NCBI GenBank assembly: GCA_036273715.1
Contig: DASUHB010000035.1
Coordinates: forward strand, 1 to 37,454
Direction: 5' to 3'
Source of the DNA: Gemmatimonadaceae bacterium
GTDB lineage: Bacteria > Gemmatimonadota > Gemmatimonadetes > Gemmatimonadales > Gemmatimonadaceae
Length of the DNA: 37,454 nt
Part shown: in pieces, positions 8,344 to 16,319 of the stretch
How positions within the stretch are numbered: the first letter of the stretch is position 1
Layout: the number at the start of each line of letters is the position of its first letter
Notes under the pieces: model-generated
Told to the model about the DNA's origin: nothing
Databases searched by the model: none
The model's input: only the letters and a program-made list of their open reading frames with translations
Position numbers and translations under genes: made by a program

Positions 8344-9548
8344 CGATCGCTCCGATCCGTTCGTGGGGACCGCGACCACAGGCCTCGCGCGGCGTCGAGC
8401 AAGCGGCGGCGGCGCCGCAATTTCTGGTTTTCCTTCTGCAAGCGGGCGAGCCGCACTTGCAGTTGCCGGATGTCGTGCTCGCCGAAAATCGGCTCGTCGG
8501 GATAGAGGTCGCCTAACGGCGGCGCTCCCTGCCCACCCGACGGGACGTGCGATGGCCGTATCGCGTCACCGCGCGCCAGGCGCTCCAGCACCTCGGCCAC
8601 GCGCGGCGCAGCCGGTCCGTCACACTCGAGGCAGTCGTGCAGGACGTCGTTCTGGTAGGCTAGTTTTCGCGCAGTCGGGGCAAGCACGTCACCGAGAACC
8701 GGACCGATCTGGTCGCGCGCCGAAATGGTCCACGCCGTAGGGACGAAGCGCGGGACGTTGTGATAGTCGAGCGCTGCAACCGGCCGGCCCAACAGCATCG
8801 CTTCGAGCATCGCCGTACTCGGCGTCGTCACTACGGCGTCGGCTCGCTCGACGATGGCGGCGAGCTCGGTGCTCTCCATCTCTCGCACCAGATTCTCGAT
8901 CGCGAGCGGACGCGCGATCTCGCGCCCGACGCGCCACAGCACCGTGAGGTCCGGTCGCGTCTCGAGATACGCCTTCACATCGAGTAGCGATTGAAGTGTC
9001 GTCGCGCGCTGACGCTCCGTGAATCCGGGATTCTTCGCCGTCATCACGAGGATCGTGCGCCCCGGCGTGCGGCGCGGCACAGCGGTCCGCGAGACCAGGT
9101 GGTCCAGGCGCGGCATTCCGATGGCGAGCGTTTTCCCAGCGTTGCCCCACCCCGCGATTTGGCGCGCGCTCTGGTTGCCGAGACACGCAATGTAGTCTGC
9201 CAGCACGGGCTGGTGCTGCGGGGCCCCGCCGCCTTCACCGAAGAGCGGATTCTCGTATTGGCAGCGCCACTCGAGGATCCCGTCCTGGAGAACGAGCGAT
9301 GGAATGTGCTCCGCGCGTGCAGCATCGAGACACTGCGCGATCTCGTACGGCCAATCGTTCACGCATACGACGACGTCGGGACGCGCACGGACCAGGGCCT
9401 CGGGATCCCACGTCTCATCGTACGTGAACTCGGCGCGCGCGCCTAACGCAGCCTCGACGGGCCTGACGTGCGCAAACTGGTCGCGCAACAGACACCAGAC
9501 GCGAATCGGCGTCACGGGTGCGATCCCATTGGAAGGCGCGGCGTTCAC
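8340..9548 (-). CDS. GT-B-like surface carbohydrate biosynthesis protein with C-terminal coiled coil
   Basis: About 402 residues. The fold looks like the GT-B/CDP-glycerol-transferase-like group: a CVNDWPYEIAQCL segment, a PSLVLQDGILEW segment, and a C-terminal donor-type site VVTTPSTAMLEAMLLGRPVAALDY that resembles capsule and 2-epimerase-like enzymes. It lacks enough standard motifs to name a reaction. The last ~45 residues (IRQLQVRLARLQKENQKLRR and on) form a basic, heptad-like helix that could pair with a partner or with the membrane. The start at GTG 9548 is chosen for its GTGA overlap with the epimerase stop; no clear ribosome site is seen. A role in adding or priming an unusual glycan unit is inferred from context. 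Confidence 0.65.
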   Translation of the reverse strand: MNAAPSNGIAPVTPIRVWCLLRDQFAHVRPVEAALGARAEFTYDETWDPEALVRARPDVVVCVNDWPYEIAQCLDAARAEHIPSLVLQDGILEWRCQYENPLFGEGGGAPQHQPVLADYIACLGNQSARQIAGWGNAGKTLAIGMPRLDHLVSRTAVPRRTPGRTILVMTAKNPGFTERQRATTLQSLLDVKAYLETRPDLTVLWRVGREIARPLAIENLVREMESTELAAIVERADAVVTTPSTAMLEAMLLGRPVAALDYHNVPRFVPTAWTISARDQIGPVLGDVLAPTARKLAYQNDVLHDCLECDGPAAPRVAEVLERLARGDAIRPSHVPSGGQGAPPLGDLYPDEPIFGEHDIRQLQVRLARLQKENQKLRRRRRLLDAARGLWSRSPRTDRSDR

Positions 9549-10534
9549 TCGAGCCACACCGGCGGCAACTTGCGCATGATCTCGATGTTCTCGAAGCGCT
9601 TGGCGCGCCGCGCACCGACCACGCGGGCCCATGTGGCCATGCGCTCGATTCCATCCTCGAGCGATACGGGCTGCGCGGCGCCGAGAAAGCGGCGCGCCTT
9701 TTCGTGCGTCGCGTATGCGTGCAGCACCTCGTTGCGCGGCGGTAGATATCGAATCGTCGGCTCGACACCGAGCGCCGACCCCACGACGCGCGCCAGCTCG
9801 TTGACCGAATAGGGCGTATCGGCGCCGACGTTGAACGTCTCGTTGTATGCGGAGGAGGCGCAGACGCTGCGTGCGATGAGCGGCGCGACGTCGCCGATGT
9901 AGCTGAAGGCGCGCGTCTGCGTGCCGTCGCCGAAGACCGTCAGAGGTTCACCGCGCATCAGCTGATTCATGAAGATGCCGATCACGTTCCGGTAGCGATC
10001 TCCAATGTTCTGGTTCTCCCCGTAAACGTTGTGCGGCCGAAAAATGATCGAATTGAGACCAAACATCTCGTGCGCCGCGCGGAGATCCAGCTCCACGGCG
10101 TACTTGCTGACGCCGTACGGATCTTCGGGTTGCGGGACCATTGCTTCATCCATTGGCAACTGCCCTGCGCCGTAGACGGCAATGGACGAGGTGAACACGA
10201 AGCATTTCACGTCGTGCTTGACCGACTCGTTGATCAGATTCGCGCTGCCGATCAGGTTGTTCGTGTAGTTGAACCGGCGGATGAAGTGGGACAATCCCTC
10301 GGCGGCATAGGCCGCCAAGTGATAGACGAATTCGAATTTTCGCTCGGTAAAGAGGCGCGCGACGAGGACGTCGTCGGTCACGGATCCTTCGACGAAATCG
10401 GCAGCGGCGGGCACCTGGTCTTTGAACCCGCCGCTGAGGTCGTCGAGAACAGTCACCTCGTGCCCGAGCTCCAGGCAGTAACGTGCCACGTGCGACCCAA
10501 TGAAGCCGGCGCCGCCTGTTACGAGTGAACGCAT
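9545..10534 (-). CDS. NAD-dependent nucleotide-sugar epimerase/dehydratase (extended SDR, GalE-like)
   Basis: A 329-residue extended short-chain dehydrogenase. The NAD-binding glycine motif TGGAGFIGSH is at residues 6-15, and the catalytic pair is Tyr140 and Lys144 in YGVSK with Ser/Thr at TSS (115-117). The substrate domain has a FRPHNVYGE segment and FGDGTQTRAFSYIGD, the usual NDP-sugar epimerase pattern. It probably supplies a C4-epimerised or otherwise rearranged nucleotide sugar for the local glycosyltransferases. I take the ATG at 10534, preceded by GGAG at good spacing, over the TTG two codons earlier. It overlaps the preceding GT4 gene by 16 bases. Confidence 0.9.
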   Translation of the reverse strand: MRSLVTGGAGFIGSHVARYCLELGHEVTVLDDLSGGFKDQVPAAADFVEGSVTDDVLVARLFTERKFEFVYHLAAYAAEGLSHFIRRFNYTNNLIGSANLINESVKHDVKCFVFTSSIAVYGAGQLPMDEAMVPQPEDPYGVSKYAVELDLRAAHEMFGLNSIIFRPHNVYGENQNIGDRYRNVIGIFMNQLMRGEPLTVFGDGTQTRAFSYIGDVAPLIARSVCASSAYNETFNVGADTPYSVNELARVVGSALGVEPTIRYLPPRNEVLHAYATHEKARRFLGAAQPVSLEDGIERMATWARVVGARRAKRFENIEIMRKLPPVWLE

Positions 10535-11748
10535 CTGCAATCTCCAAGTTGTGCGGAAGCGACCGCTGGCGACGTGATTTCATCGACCAACGCCGCGTAT
10601 CGCTGGATGAGCTTCTCGCGCGAGAACAACCGGCGATATCGATCGCCGCCGCCGGATGCGAGTTCGGCCGCAAGTCCGGGCACCCGATGGAGCTTGGCAA
10701 GCGCTTCGGCGAACCCGTCGGGCGCGCTCGGGTTCACGAGCAGGCCCGTGTGCCCGTCTACAATCATTTCGGGAACTCCGTCTACGGCAGCGGCAACGAC
10801 CGGCGTGCCGAGCGCCATCGCTTCGAGTACGACCAGCGGCATGGCTTCGGCGCGCGATGGCAGAAGCAGCACGTCCGACGCGTAGATGAAATCCAACGCG
10901 TCATCGCGGCCGCCCATGAAGTGCACGCGTGCGCGCACCGGATGCTGCGCCGTGCGGCGTCTCAATTCGTCAGCCCACGCGCGGTCGTGCACCGGTGCGC
11001 CGACAAGGTAGAGTTCGAGGTTGGGCGCCGCCGCGATGAGCGCGTCCAACTGATCGAGGAGCGTGTCCTGGCCCTTGCGATGCTGCAACGTCGCGACGCA
11101 CGTCGCCGCATAGCCGTCGCGCGGTATGCCTAACCGTGCTCGCACGGCTTCGCGCGCCTCCAGTTGGACACGGGCGACGTCAGCCTCCCTACAGCAGTTG
11201 GGCACATGGTACGCCGGCTTCGCCGCGAGCTCCGGGAACGCGAGCCATTCGTCCCGGCAGCGCGATGACACGAAGATGAGATGGGTGTAGGACGCCAGGA
11301 TCCGGAGCGCCGACTGCAGCGCGACGGGCTGATGAGGTCCGCCGAAATGCCGCGGTGATTCGTGCACGATGAGCGCGGCAGGGCCGTTGCCCCGCACAGT
11401 GCGCACGATGGTCTCTCGGTGGCTGCCGAAGGCATTAACCAACGTGAGGGCAGGACTCAGATGGCGCAGCGCCCGCCGATGACGCATATCGAGCACGCCC
11501 CATTTCGCCCAGCGTGCCAACGCCCGCGTAGTTTTGCGATGACGCATGCTGGCGGGGAACGGAACGAGCTTCGGCGCTTCGAGCCAGCGCGTCGTGGACA
11601 CGCCGGCGGAGCGCACTGCGGCGAGACGCGCGTCGTCGGTTACGACGGATACCACCTGCCCCGACGCGGCGAGGCCGTCGAGAATGTCACCCGCGAGGAG
11701 ATCGGCGCCGTTGTAACCCGTGAGGGAACGCGCGATGAACGCTAACAT
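10519..11748 (-). CDS. Glycosyltransferase family 4 (GT-B)
   Basis: About 409 residues. The donor domain begins near CVATLQHRKGQDTLLDQL and continues with ELYLVGAP, VHFMGGRDDALDFIYASDVLLLPS and RAEAMPLVVLEAMALGTPVVA, which carries the full E(x7)E GT4 signature, then DGVPEMIVDGHTGLLV. The frame extends to 11865, but those residues lie within the preceding gene. The ATG at 11748 has GAGGAA directly upstream and overlaps the previous stop by seven bases. It is predicted to add a hexose-type residue to the growing lipid-linked unit. Confidence 0.9.
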   Translation of the reverse strand: MLAFIARSLTGYNGADLLAGDILDGLAASGQVVSVVTDDARLAAVRSAGVSTTRWLEAPKLVPFPASMRHRKTTRALARWAKWGVLDMRHRRALRHLSPALTLVNAFGSHRETIVRTVRGNGPAALIVHESPRHFGGPHQPVALQSALRILASYTHLIFVSSRCRDEWLAFPELAAKPAYHVPNCCREADVARVQLEAREAVRARLGIPRDGYAATCVATLQHRKGQDTLLDQLDALIAAAPNLELYLVGAPVHDRAWADELRRRTAQHPVRARVHFMGGRDDALDFIYASDVLLLPSRAEAMPLVVLEAMALGTPVVAAAVDGVPEMIVDGHTGLLVNPSAPDGFAEALAKLHRVPGLAAELASGGGDRYRRLFSREKLIQRYAALVDEITSPAVASAQLGDCRCVHS

Positions 11749-13139
11749 GCTTCCTCGCTGCGCTCTTCCGCATCGGCACACACGGCGTCGAAACTCCGGT
11801 ACAACTCGTCGACCGCTTCTCGCGTTGGGCGCGTCACGGGGGCGCGCTGTCGCGCCCACCGCCACGGACGCAGCGAGGTATTGCGCGACATGCCGATGGC
11901 ATCCTTCAATCGGCTGGTCAGCGTCGCGCTCTCGGAGCGGACACCGTGCTGCGCAGTCTGGTGTGCGAGGGCCGCGCTCTCACCGCTTTCGGCATCAGTG
12001 CGCATCGGCGGCAGTATCAACGCGGCGATTTCGTCGGCGCACCGTACCGCCGCCATGCCATCGCTGGCGAAAAAATTGTTCCGCACGAACGTCTCACGCG
12101 CGTCCCGTCGTTCTCCTGTCTGAGACGCACCGCCAACGATGTCGCATAAAACGCGTTCGCACTCTTCCAGATCGGCGACGTCCTGGTTCGCGCGGTGATA
12201 GAGCGGTGGCAGCTCGTCGTTCCACGATGCAGTCGACGGCAACTGGATGACCGGCTTGTCCAAGAGCCACGCTTCGGTGGACGTCGTCGAGCCGCATTGC
12301 AACAACGCCTCGCAATGATAGAGAAACATGCGCGCGGGCTCGTTGGTCGCCAGCCGGACATTCGGCTGACCGCGGACAAGCGACTCGTACTTGAGCGGCG
12401 ACTCCCTGGGATGGACCTTGATGATCACGACCCAATCGCGGTGACGGCGCGCGAGCTCCATGACCAGGGCGGAGTGTTCTCGAAAGACCGTGCGCTGGTC
12501 GCCGATCTCGCGTCTGATCTGCTCTTCCGTTAGGCTTCCGAGCTCGGCGCGCTCGGCGATCTGGTGGTCCGTGAGGCCGTCGGCCTCGGGCGTTCCGGTC
12601 GCCCACACCAGTATCGGCGCACCTGCGCCATCGAATCCCTGACGTCGCAGGAACTCCACGCGCGTTCCCATCAGCCGGTGGTAGCGCGCGTGATAGAAGT
12701 CGAATCGAGGAACGCCCACGGTCCGGATCCGCGACGCCGAGATGCCGTGCGAAGCGAGGTGCTCCGCGCTTCGCGATCCCCACACAAGGAAGCGATCGAC
12801 TTGCTCTCGCGCTTCGGTGTCGTTGCCTGCGATGTGGTCGGCATCGGACGGATACAGTCCGGCCACCGGTACGATCACGACGCGCATGCCGAGGGTCTTT
12901 GCGCGCGCCACCTGGCGCACGCGAGAATCCCAGCCGAGTATGTCGAGGACGATTGCGTCCGGCGCCTGCCTTACGCAGGCGTCATCGACATCGTCGGGCA
13001 GGCAGAAGCTTGCGGACACGCCGTGGCGGCGCGAGAGGTGGTACGCGACGAGTGCCAGCCCATCGAGGTCGCGGCTCGGTCGTGGCACCGAGATGAGCAC
13101 GCGGCGCTCGACACGCGTACGGGGACGCGGCTCGATCAT
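11742..13139 (-). CDS. Surface carbohydrate biosynthesis protein (GT-B-like, capsule type)
   Basis: About 465 residues. The N-terminal part has RRVLISVPRPSRDLDGLALV, a phrase common to surface-carbohydrate biosynthesis proteins of the CDP-glycerol transferase-like group. The C-terminal part has VVIIKVHPRES, RMFLYHCEALLQCGSTTSTEAWLLDKPVIQLP (a donor-site-like GST-S-x-E pattern) and a segment with SDGMAAVRCAD. The exact transfer reaction is not known for such proteins. The ATG at 13139 makes an ATGA overlap with the pyruvyl transferase stop, so the long upstream extension of the frame (to 13379) is rejected. It is the second GT-B-like protein of this kind in the operon (compare 8340-9548). Confidence 0.7.
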   Translation of the reverse strand: MIEPRPRTRVERRVLISVPRPSRDLDGLALVAYHLSRRHGVSASFCLPDDVDDACVRQAPDAIVLDILGWDSRVRQVARAKTLGMRVVIVPVAGLYPSDADHIAGNDTEAREQVDRFLVWGSRSAEHLASHGISASRIRTVGVPRFDFYHARYHRLMGTRVEFLRRQGFDGAGAPILVWATGTPEADGLTDHQIAERAELGSLTEEQIRREIGDQRTVFREHSALVMELARRHRDWVVIIKVHPRESPLKYESLVRGQPNVRLATNEPARMFLYHCEALLQCGSTTSTEAWLLDKPVIQLPSTASWNDELPPLYHRANQDVADLEECERVLCDIVGGASQTGERRDARETFVRNNFFASDGMAAVRCADEIAALILPPMRTDAESGESAALAHQTAQHGVRSESATLTSRLKDAIGMSRNTSLRPWRWARQRAPVTRPTREAVDELYRSFDAVCADAEERSEEAC

Positions 13140-14503
13140 GAGCGGCCCACCAATGCGGCAGTGGAGGGCGCGGGACGACGCCGCGCCGCGCCGCGAGCAG
13201 CCACTCGTGACGCGACCAACTGAGCGAGGTCGAGATACGCCCGGCGCCCGGCGGCAATTTGGCGCGTCGCCGCGTCGAGCAGCGACGGACGCGTCGCGGT
13301 CGCGCAGTCCCACGCGCGGGCGATCTCGCGACGGAGGCTCGCGTCCGCACCATCTTCCTCCAAGGCAACGACGCTGCATCCGTCACCGAATTGGTCGGCG
13401 AGACCGCGAAACTTGCCGAGGAAGTACGATGACTTGGCGAGACACACAACTGGAATGCCCTGCGACGCTGCGAACACCGCGGCGTGATAGGCGCACGTGA
13501 CAACGATGCGGCAACGCGACACGCGTTCGATCATCGCCGCCGGTGTGTCGATGGCGCCGCCGTCGTTTACGTCTCCCGTATAGTCCGCAAGCAGGGCGCG
13601 GATGGAGTCGACATCACTGCCGTCGATAGGGAGCGGCACCATGGCCGCGCGTTTCTCATGCGCGAACCCGTGGAGCGCCGGTCGCAGCAGGTCGCAGATC
13701 GAGGCGTCGAGTGCCGACGAAGACGACAGCCGCACGTTGACGCCGATGGCTTCGCCTAACACCGGATGGCGGGCGCGGTACGCCGGCTCGATCGCGTCGT
13801 CTCCGGTGATGCGCACGCGGCGAGCATCGACACCGGCGTCTGCCAGCAACGGCTTCCCCAGCCGCTGTTCTCGAAGGGCGATCAGATCGAGGTGCGGCAA
13901 GACCTCTCGGGCGCGCCGACGCAGCTCGTCGTCCGTGTCGAGGGGGCCCAGTCCGTGGCTCATCATCGCCGCCGGGGTTCCCCGTCTGACGGCCATGTCG
14001 AGCAGCTCGAGCACGGGCATCGCCCATCGATGTGCGTGATCGGTGATGCCGCCAGCACCAGCGACGATCACCAGATCCGCCCTGTCGACGGCCGAACGGA
14101 ACGTGTCCATGTCCTCGGCGACGTCCGCCGGGACCGCACCGCGAACGCGCAGCGCGAGATCGATCGCCCCCGGCCACCTTCTCCTCACCGCATGCCGTGA
14201 GCGCACCAGTGCCCGGGACGCGGCCTTGGGCAAAAGACCGTGTAACCGGCCAAGCAACGTGCGATCTGCAAGCCACGCATCGCGCCCACGCCCGGCGACC
14301 GGTTGCACGCGGGGGCAGTAGCGTGCGAGGCGCGCGGGATCCCACGTCATGACGCGGATTTCTCCGTCGGGCCAGATCTCGCCTAACCGCTCGGTCGCGA
14401 CCTGCAGCATCGCGACGTCGCCCATGTTGCCGCAACGATAGTCGCCGCAGTCGACCAGGACCCGCACACCCGGCACGGACGCGGCCGGTTCAGGATGCTC
14501 CAT
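13136..14503 (-). CDS. Polysaccharide pyruvyl transferase family protein
   Basis: About 455 residues, matching the PF04230-type (CsaB/WcaK) fold. The N-terminal VLVDCGDYRCGNMGDVAML gives the GNxGD motif; an LVIVAGAGGITD motif follows, then GVNVRLS, and a C-terminal CRIVVTCAYHAAVFAASQGIPVV with the conserved His in the R-x-H-x-x-I/V-like region. Members transfer a pyruvate ketal from phosphoenolpyruvate onto a sugar, adding negative charge to the polymer, and act in the cytoplasm before export. I use the ATG at 14503; a GTG at 14512 is also in frame. The stop overlaps the next gene by ATGA. Confidence 0.85.
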   Translation of the reverse strand: MEHPEPAASVPGVRVLVDCGDYRCGNMGDVAMLQVATERLGEIWPDGEIRVMTWDPARLARYCPRVQPVAGRGRDAWLADRTLLGRLHGLLPKAASRALVRSRHAVRRRWPGAIDLALRVRGAVPADVAEDMDTFRSAVDRADLVIVAGAGGITDHAHRWAMPVLELLDMAVRRGTPAAMMSHGLGPLDTDDELRRRAREVLPHLDLIALREQRLGKPLLADAGVDARRVRITGDDAIEPAYRARHPVLGEAIGVNVRLSSSSALDASICDLLRPALHGFAHEKRAAMVPLPIDGSDVDSIRALLADYTGDVNDGGAIDTPAAMIERVSRCRIVVTCAYHAAVFAASQGIPVVCLAKSSYFLGKFRGLADQFGDGCSVVALEEDGADASLRREIARAWDCATATRPSLLDAATRQIAAGRRAYLDLAQLVASRVAARGAARRRPAPSTAALVGRS

Positions 14504-14516
14504 GGCCCGCACAGCG

Positions 14517-16319
14517 TTAGACCGTTGGGACGTACGCGTTGTCGAGCTCCTGCGCCTCGCCGGTCTGGAACTGCCAGAGACGCCGGTAGGTGTCGCACGT
14601 GCTGAGCAGCATCTCGTGCGAATCGAGCCCCATCAGGCGGCCGCGATCGAGCACCATGATGCGATCCGCCGCGCGCAGCGTGGAGAGGCGGTGTGCCACG
14701 ACGAACGTCGTGCGCCCTTCCATCAAGCGCTCGAGCGCCTCCTGCACGCGTCGCTCGGATACGGAGTCGAGGCTGCTCGTTGCTTCATCCAGGAAGAGCA
14801 ACGGCGCGTTCTTGAGCAACGCGGCAGCAATGCAGATGCGTTGCTTTTGTCCCGTCGAAACGCCTCGGGCGTCGCGCCTCCGACCAACAATGGTGTCATA
14901 GCCGCGCTCCATCCGCATGATCTCGTCATGCACGTTGGCCGCGCGTGCCGCAGCCTCGACCTCTTCCATCGTGGCTGTGGGCCGCCCAATGCGAATGTTG
15001 TTCGCGACCGTGTCGAGAAACAGAAACGGCTCCTGCATTACGATGGCGCAGCGATCCATCAAGTCCTTGTAGCGAATCAGCCGGAGATCGACGCCATCCA
15101 CGAGAATGCGTCCCGATGCCGGATCGTAGAAGCGCAAGAGCAAGGACACCAACGTCGACTTGCCCGATCCGGAAGCTCCCACGATTCCGATCGTCTCACC
15201 ACGCTTGAACGTCGCCGACACCCCCTGCAGCACGAGCGCCTCACCGTACGCAAAAGAGACGTCCTGTAGCTCGATCTCTGCCGGCGCATCGAGCAGGGGC
15301 TGCGCCTCGCGCGCATCGCGCACGTCCGATTCCGTGGAGAGAATCGCAGCGACGCGGCCGAGGTGCGGGAGGTACTGGCGAACGGTGTTGTAGACGCCAA
15401 GCAAGTCGACGATCGGCGAGTACACGGCCATGATCGCGATGAGAAGGCTGAGCAGCGATTGCCACGACAGATGATTGAGTGCGACGTCACGGCCGCCGAT
15501 GATGAGCACCGCGACCAGTCCCAAACCGGACACCGCTTCGACCAACAAACGCGCAAGGTTCTTCGCGCCGTTCTGTCGCACGACGAACCGGTAGAGATCG
15601 TGTCCAATAATGCGCGCGCGCTCGAGCACCCGCGGTTCAGCGCGGTTCACCTTGATGACGCGGAACCCGGAAGCAACCTGGAAGAAGCTGTCGAACAGCG
15701 TGCTCACCGTGAGCCGCTCACTTTCGGATGCGCGGGTGATGTGCTGTCCGAAGTAGTACGCCGGGACGAGGCCTGCCGGCAGCGTGATCAGTCCAACGAT
15801 CGCCAACTTAGGACTGATCACCCAGCAAACGACCGCCAGGCCCGCAAGTCGCGACAGCGAGAGCACGATCGTTCCGAGCGCCAAGGTCACCTGCCTGATG
15901 CCCTTCACGTCTTCGTACGTCGACAACACCATCTCGCCCTGGCTGTTGCGTTCGATGCTCCGAACGGAGAGCGTCATGAACTTGGCGAGCACACTCTGCA
16001 TCTCACCGATCTCGACGTGGTGTGCGAGCCGAACCGACGCTTGCTGGCCGAGATACGTCGTGAACACGCGAAGCAGCCAGATGCCGAAGATTGCGATCGC
16101 ACCCCACACGAGGGTGCCGGCATCCCGGTGCATCTCGTTGCTGAACAGCAACAGCACCTTCCGCAGTGCCCACACGAGCATTCCCTGAAGGAACCCCTGC
16201 GACAGGGTCGCGATGAGCAGCATGATGCTGAGCAGCGGATGCCGCCGCATGGCGCGGACGCCTAACATTAGCGCCCGGCGCACGGTGTACTCGCGGGCGT
16301 GCTGCAGAAGCTCCGTCAT
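14517..16319 (-). CDS. ABC exporter (MsbA/PglK-like half transporter)
   Basis: A 600-residue fused permease/ATPase. The N-terminal ~330 residues hold about six membrane helices of the type-IV exporter fold. The ATPase domain has Walker A GASGSGKSTL (near residue 383), a signature read as VSTGQKQR (near 486) instead of the common LSGGQ, Walker B LLFLDEATSSLD (near 508) and the H-loop VVAHRLS (near 540). It would work as a homodimer in the inner membrane. As no Wzx flippase is seen and PglC/D/E-type genes are in the locus, a PglK-like role flipping a lipid-linked oligosaccharide is an attractive inference; lipid A-type or other export is possible. The ATG at 16319 is set by an ATGA overlap; the longer frame upstream is rejected. 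Confidence 0.88.
   Translation of the reverse strand: MTELLQHAREYTVRRALMLGVRAMRRHPLLSIMLLIATLSQGFLQGMLVWALRKVLLLFSNEMHRDAGTLVWGAIAIFGIWLLRVFTTYLGQQASVRLAHHVEIGEMQSVLAKFMTLSVRSIERNSQGEMVLSTYEDVKGIRQVTLALGTIVLSLSRLAGLAVVCWVISPKLAIVGLITLPAGLVPAYYFGQHITRASESERLTVSTLFDSFFQVASGFRVIKVNRAEPRVLERARIIGHDLYRFVVRQNGAKNLARLLVEAVSGLGLVAVLIIGGRDVALNHLSWQSLLSLLIAIMAVYSPIVDLLGVYNTVRQYLPHLGRVAAILSTESDVRDAREAQPLLDAPAEIELQDVSFAYGEALVLQGVSATFKRGETIGIVGASGSGKSTLVSLLLRFYDPASGRILVDGVDLRLIRYKDLMDRCAIVMQEPFLFLDTVANNIRIGRPTATMEEVEAAARAANVHDEIMRMERGYDTIVGRRRDARGVSTGQKQRICIAAALLKNAPLLFLDEATSSLDSVSERRVQEALERLMEGRTTFVVAHRLSTLRAADRIMVLDRGRLMGLDSHEMLLSTCDTYRRLWQFQTGEAQELDNAYVPTV

Noticed and set aside
7363-8505. Plus-strand frame of 380 codons opposite the GT4-like gene
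   Set aside because: Antisense shadow of a recognised glycosyltransferase; rich in Arg, Asp and Val with no motif.
16260-16275. Near-palindrome GCCTAACATTAGCGC as an operator
   Set aside because: It lies inside the ABC exporter gene in coding frame; one half is the common heptamer and the other is imperfect.
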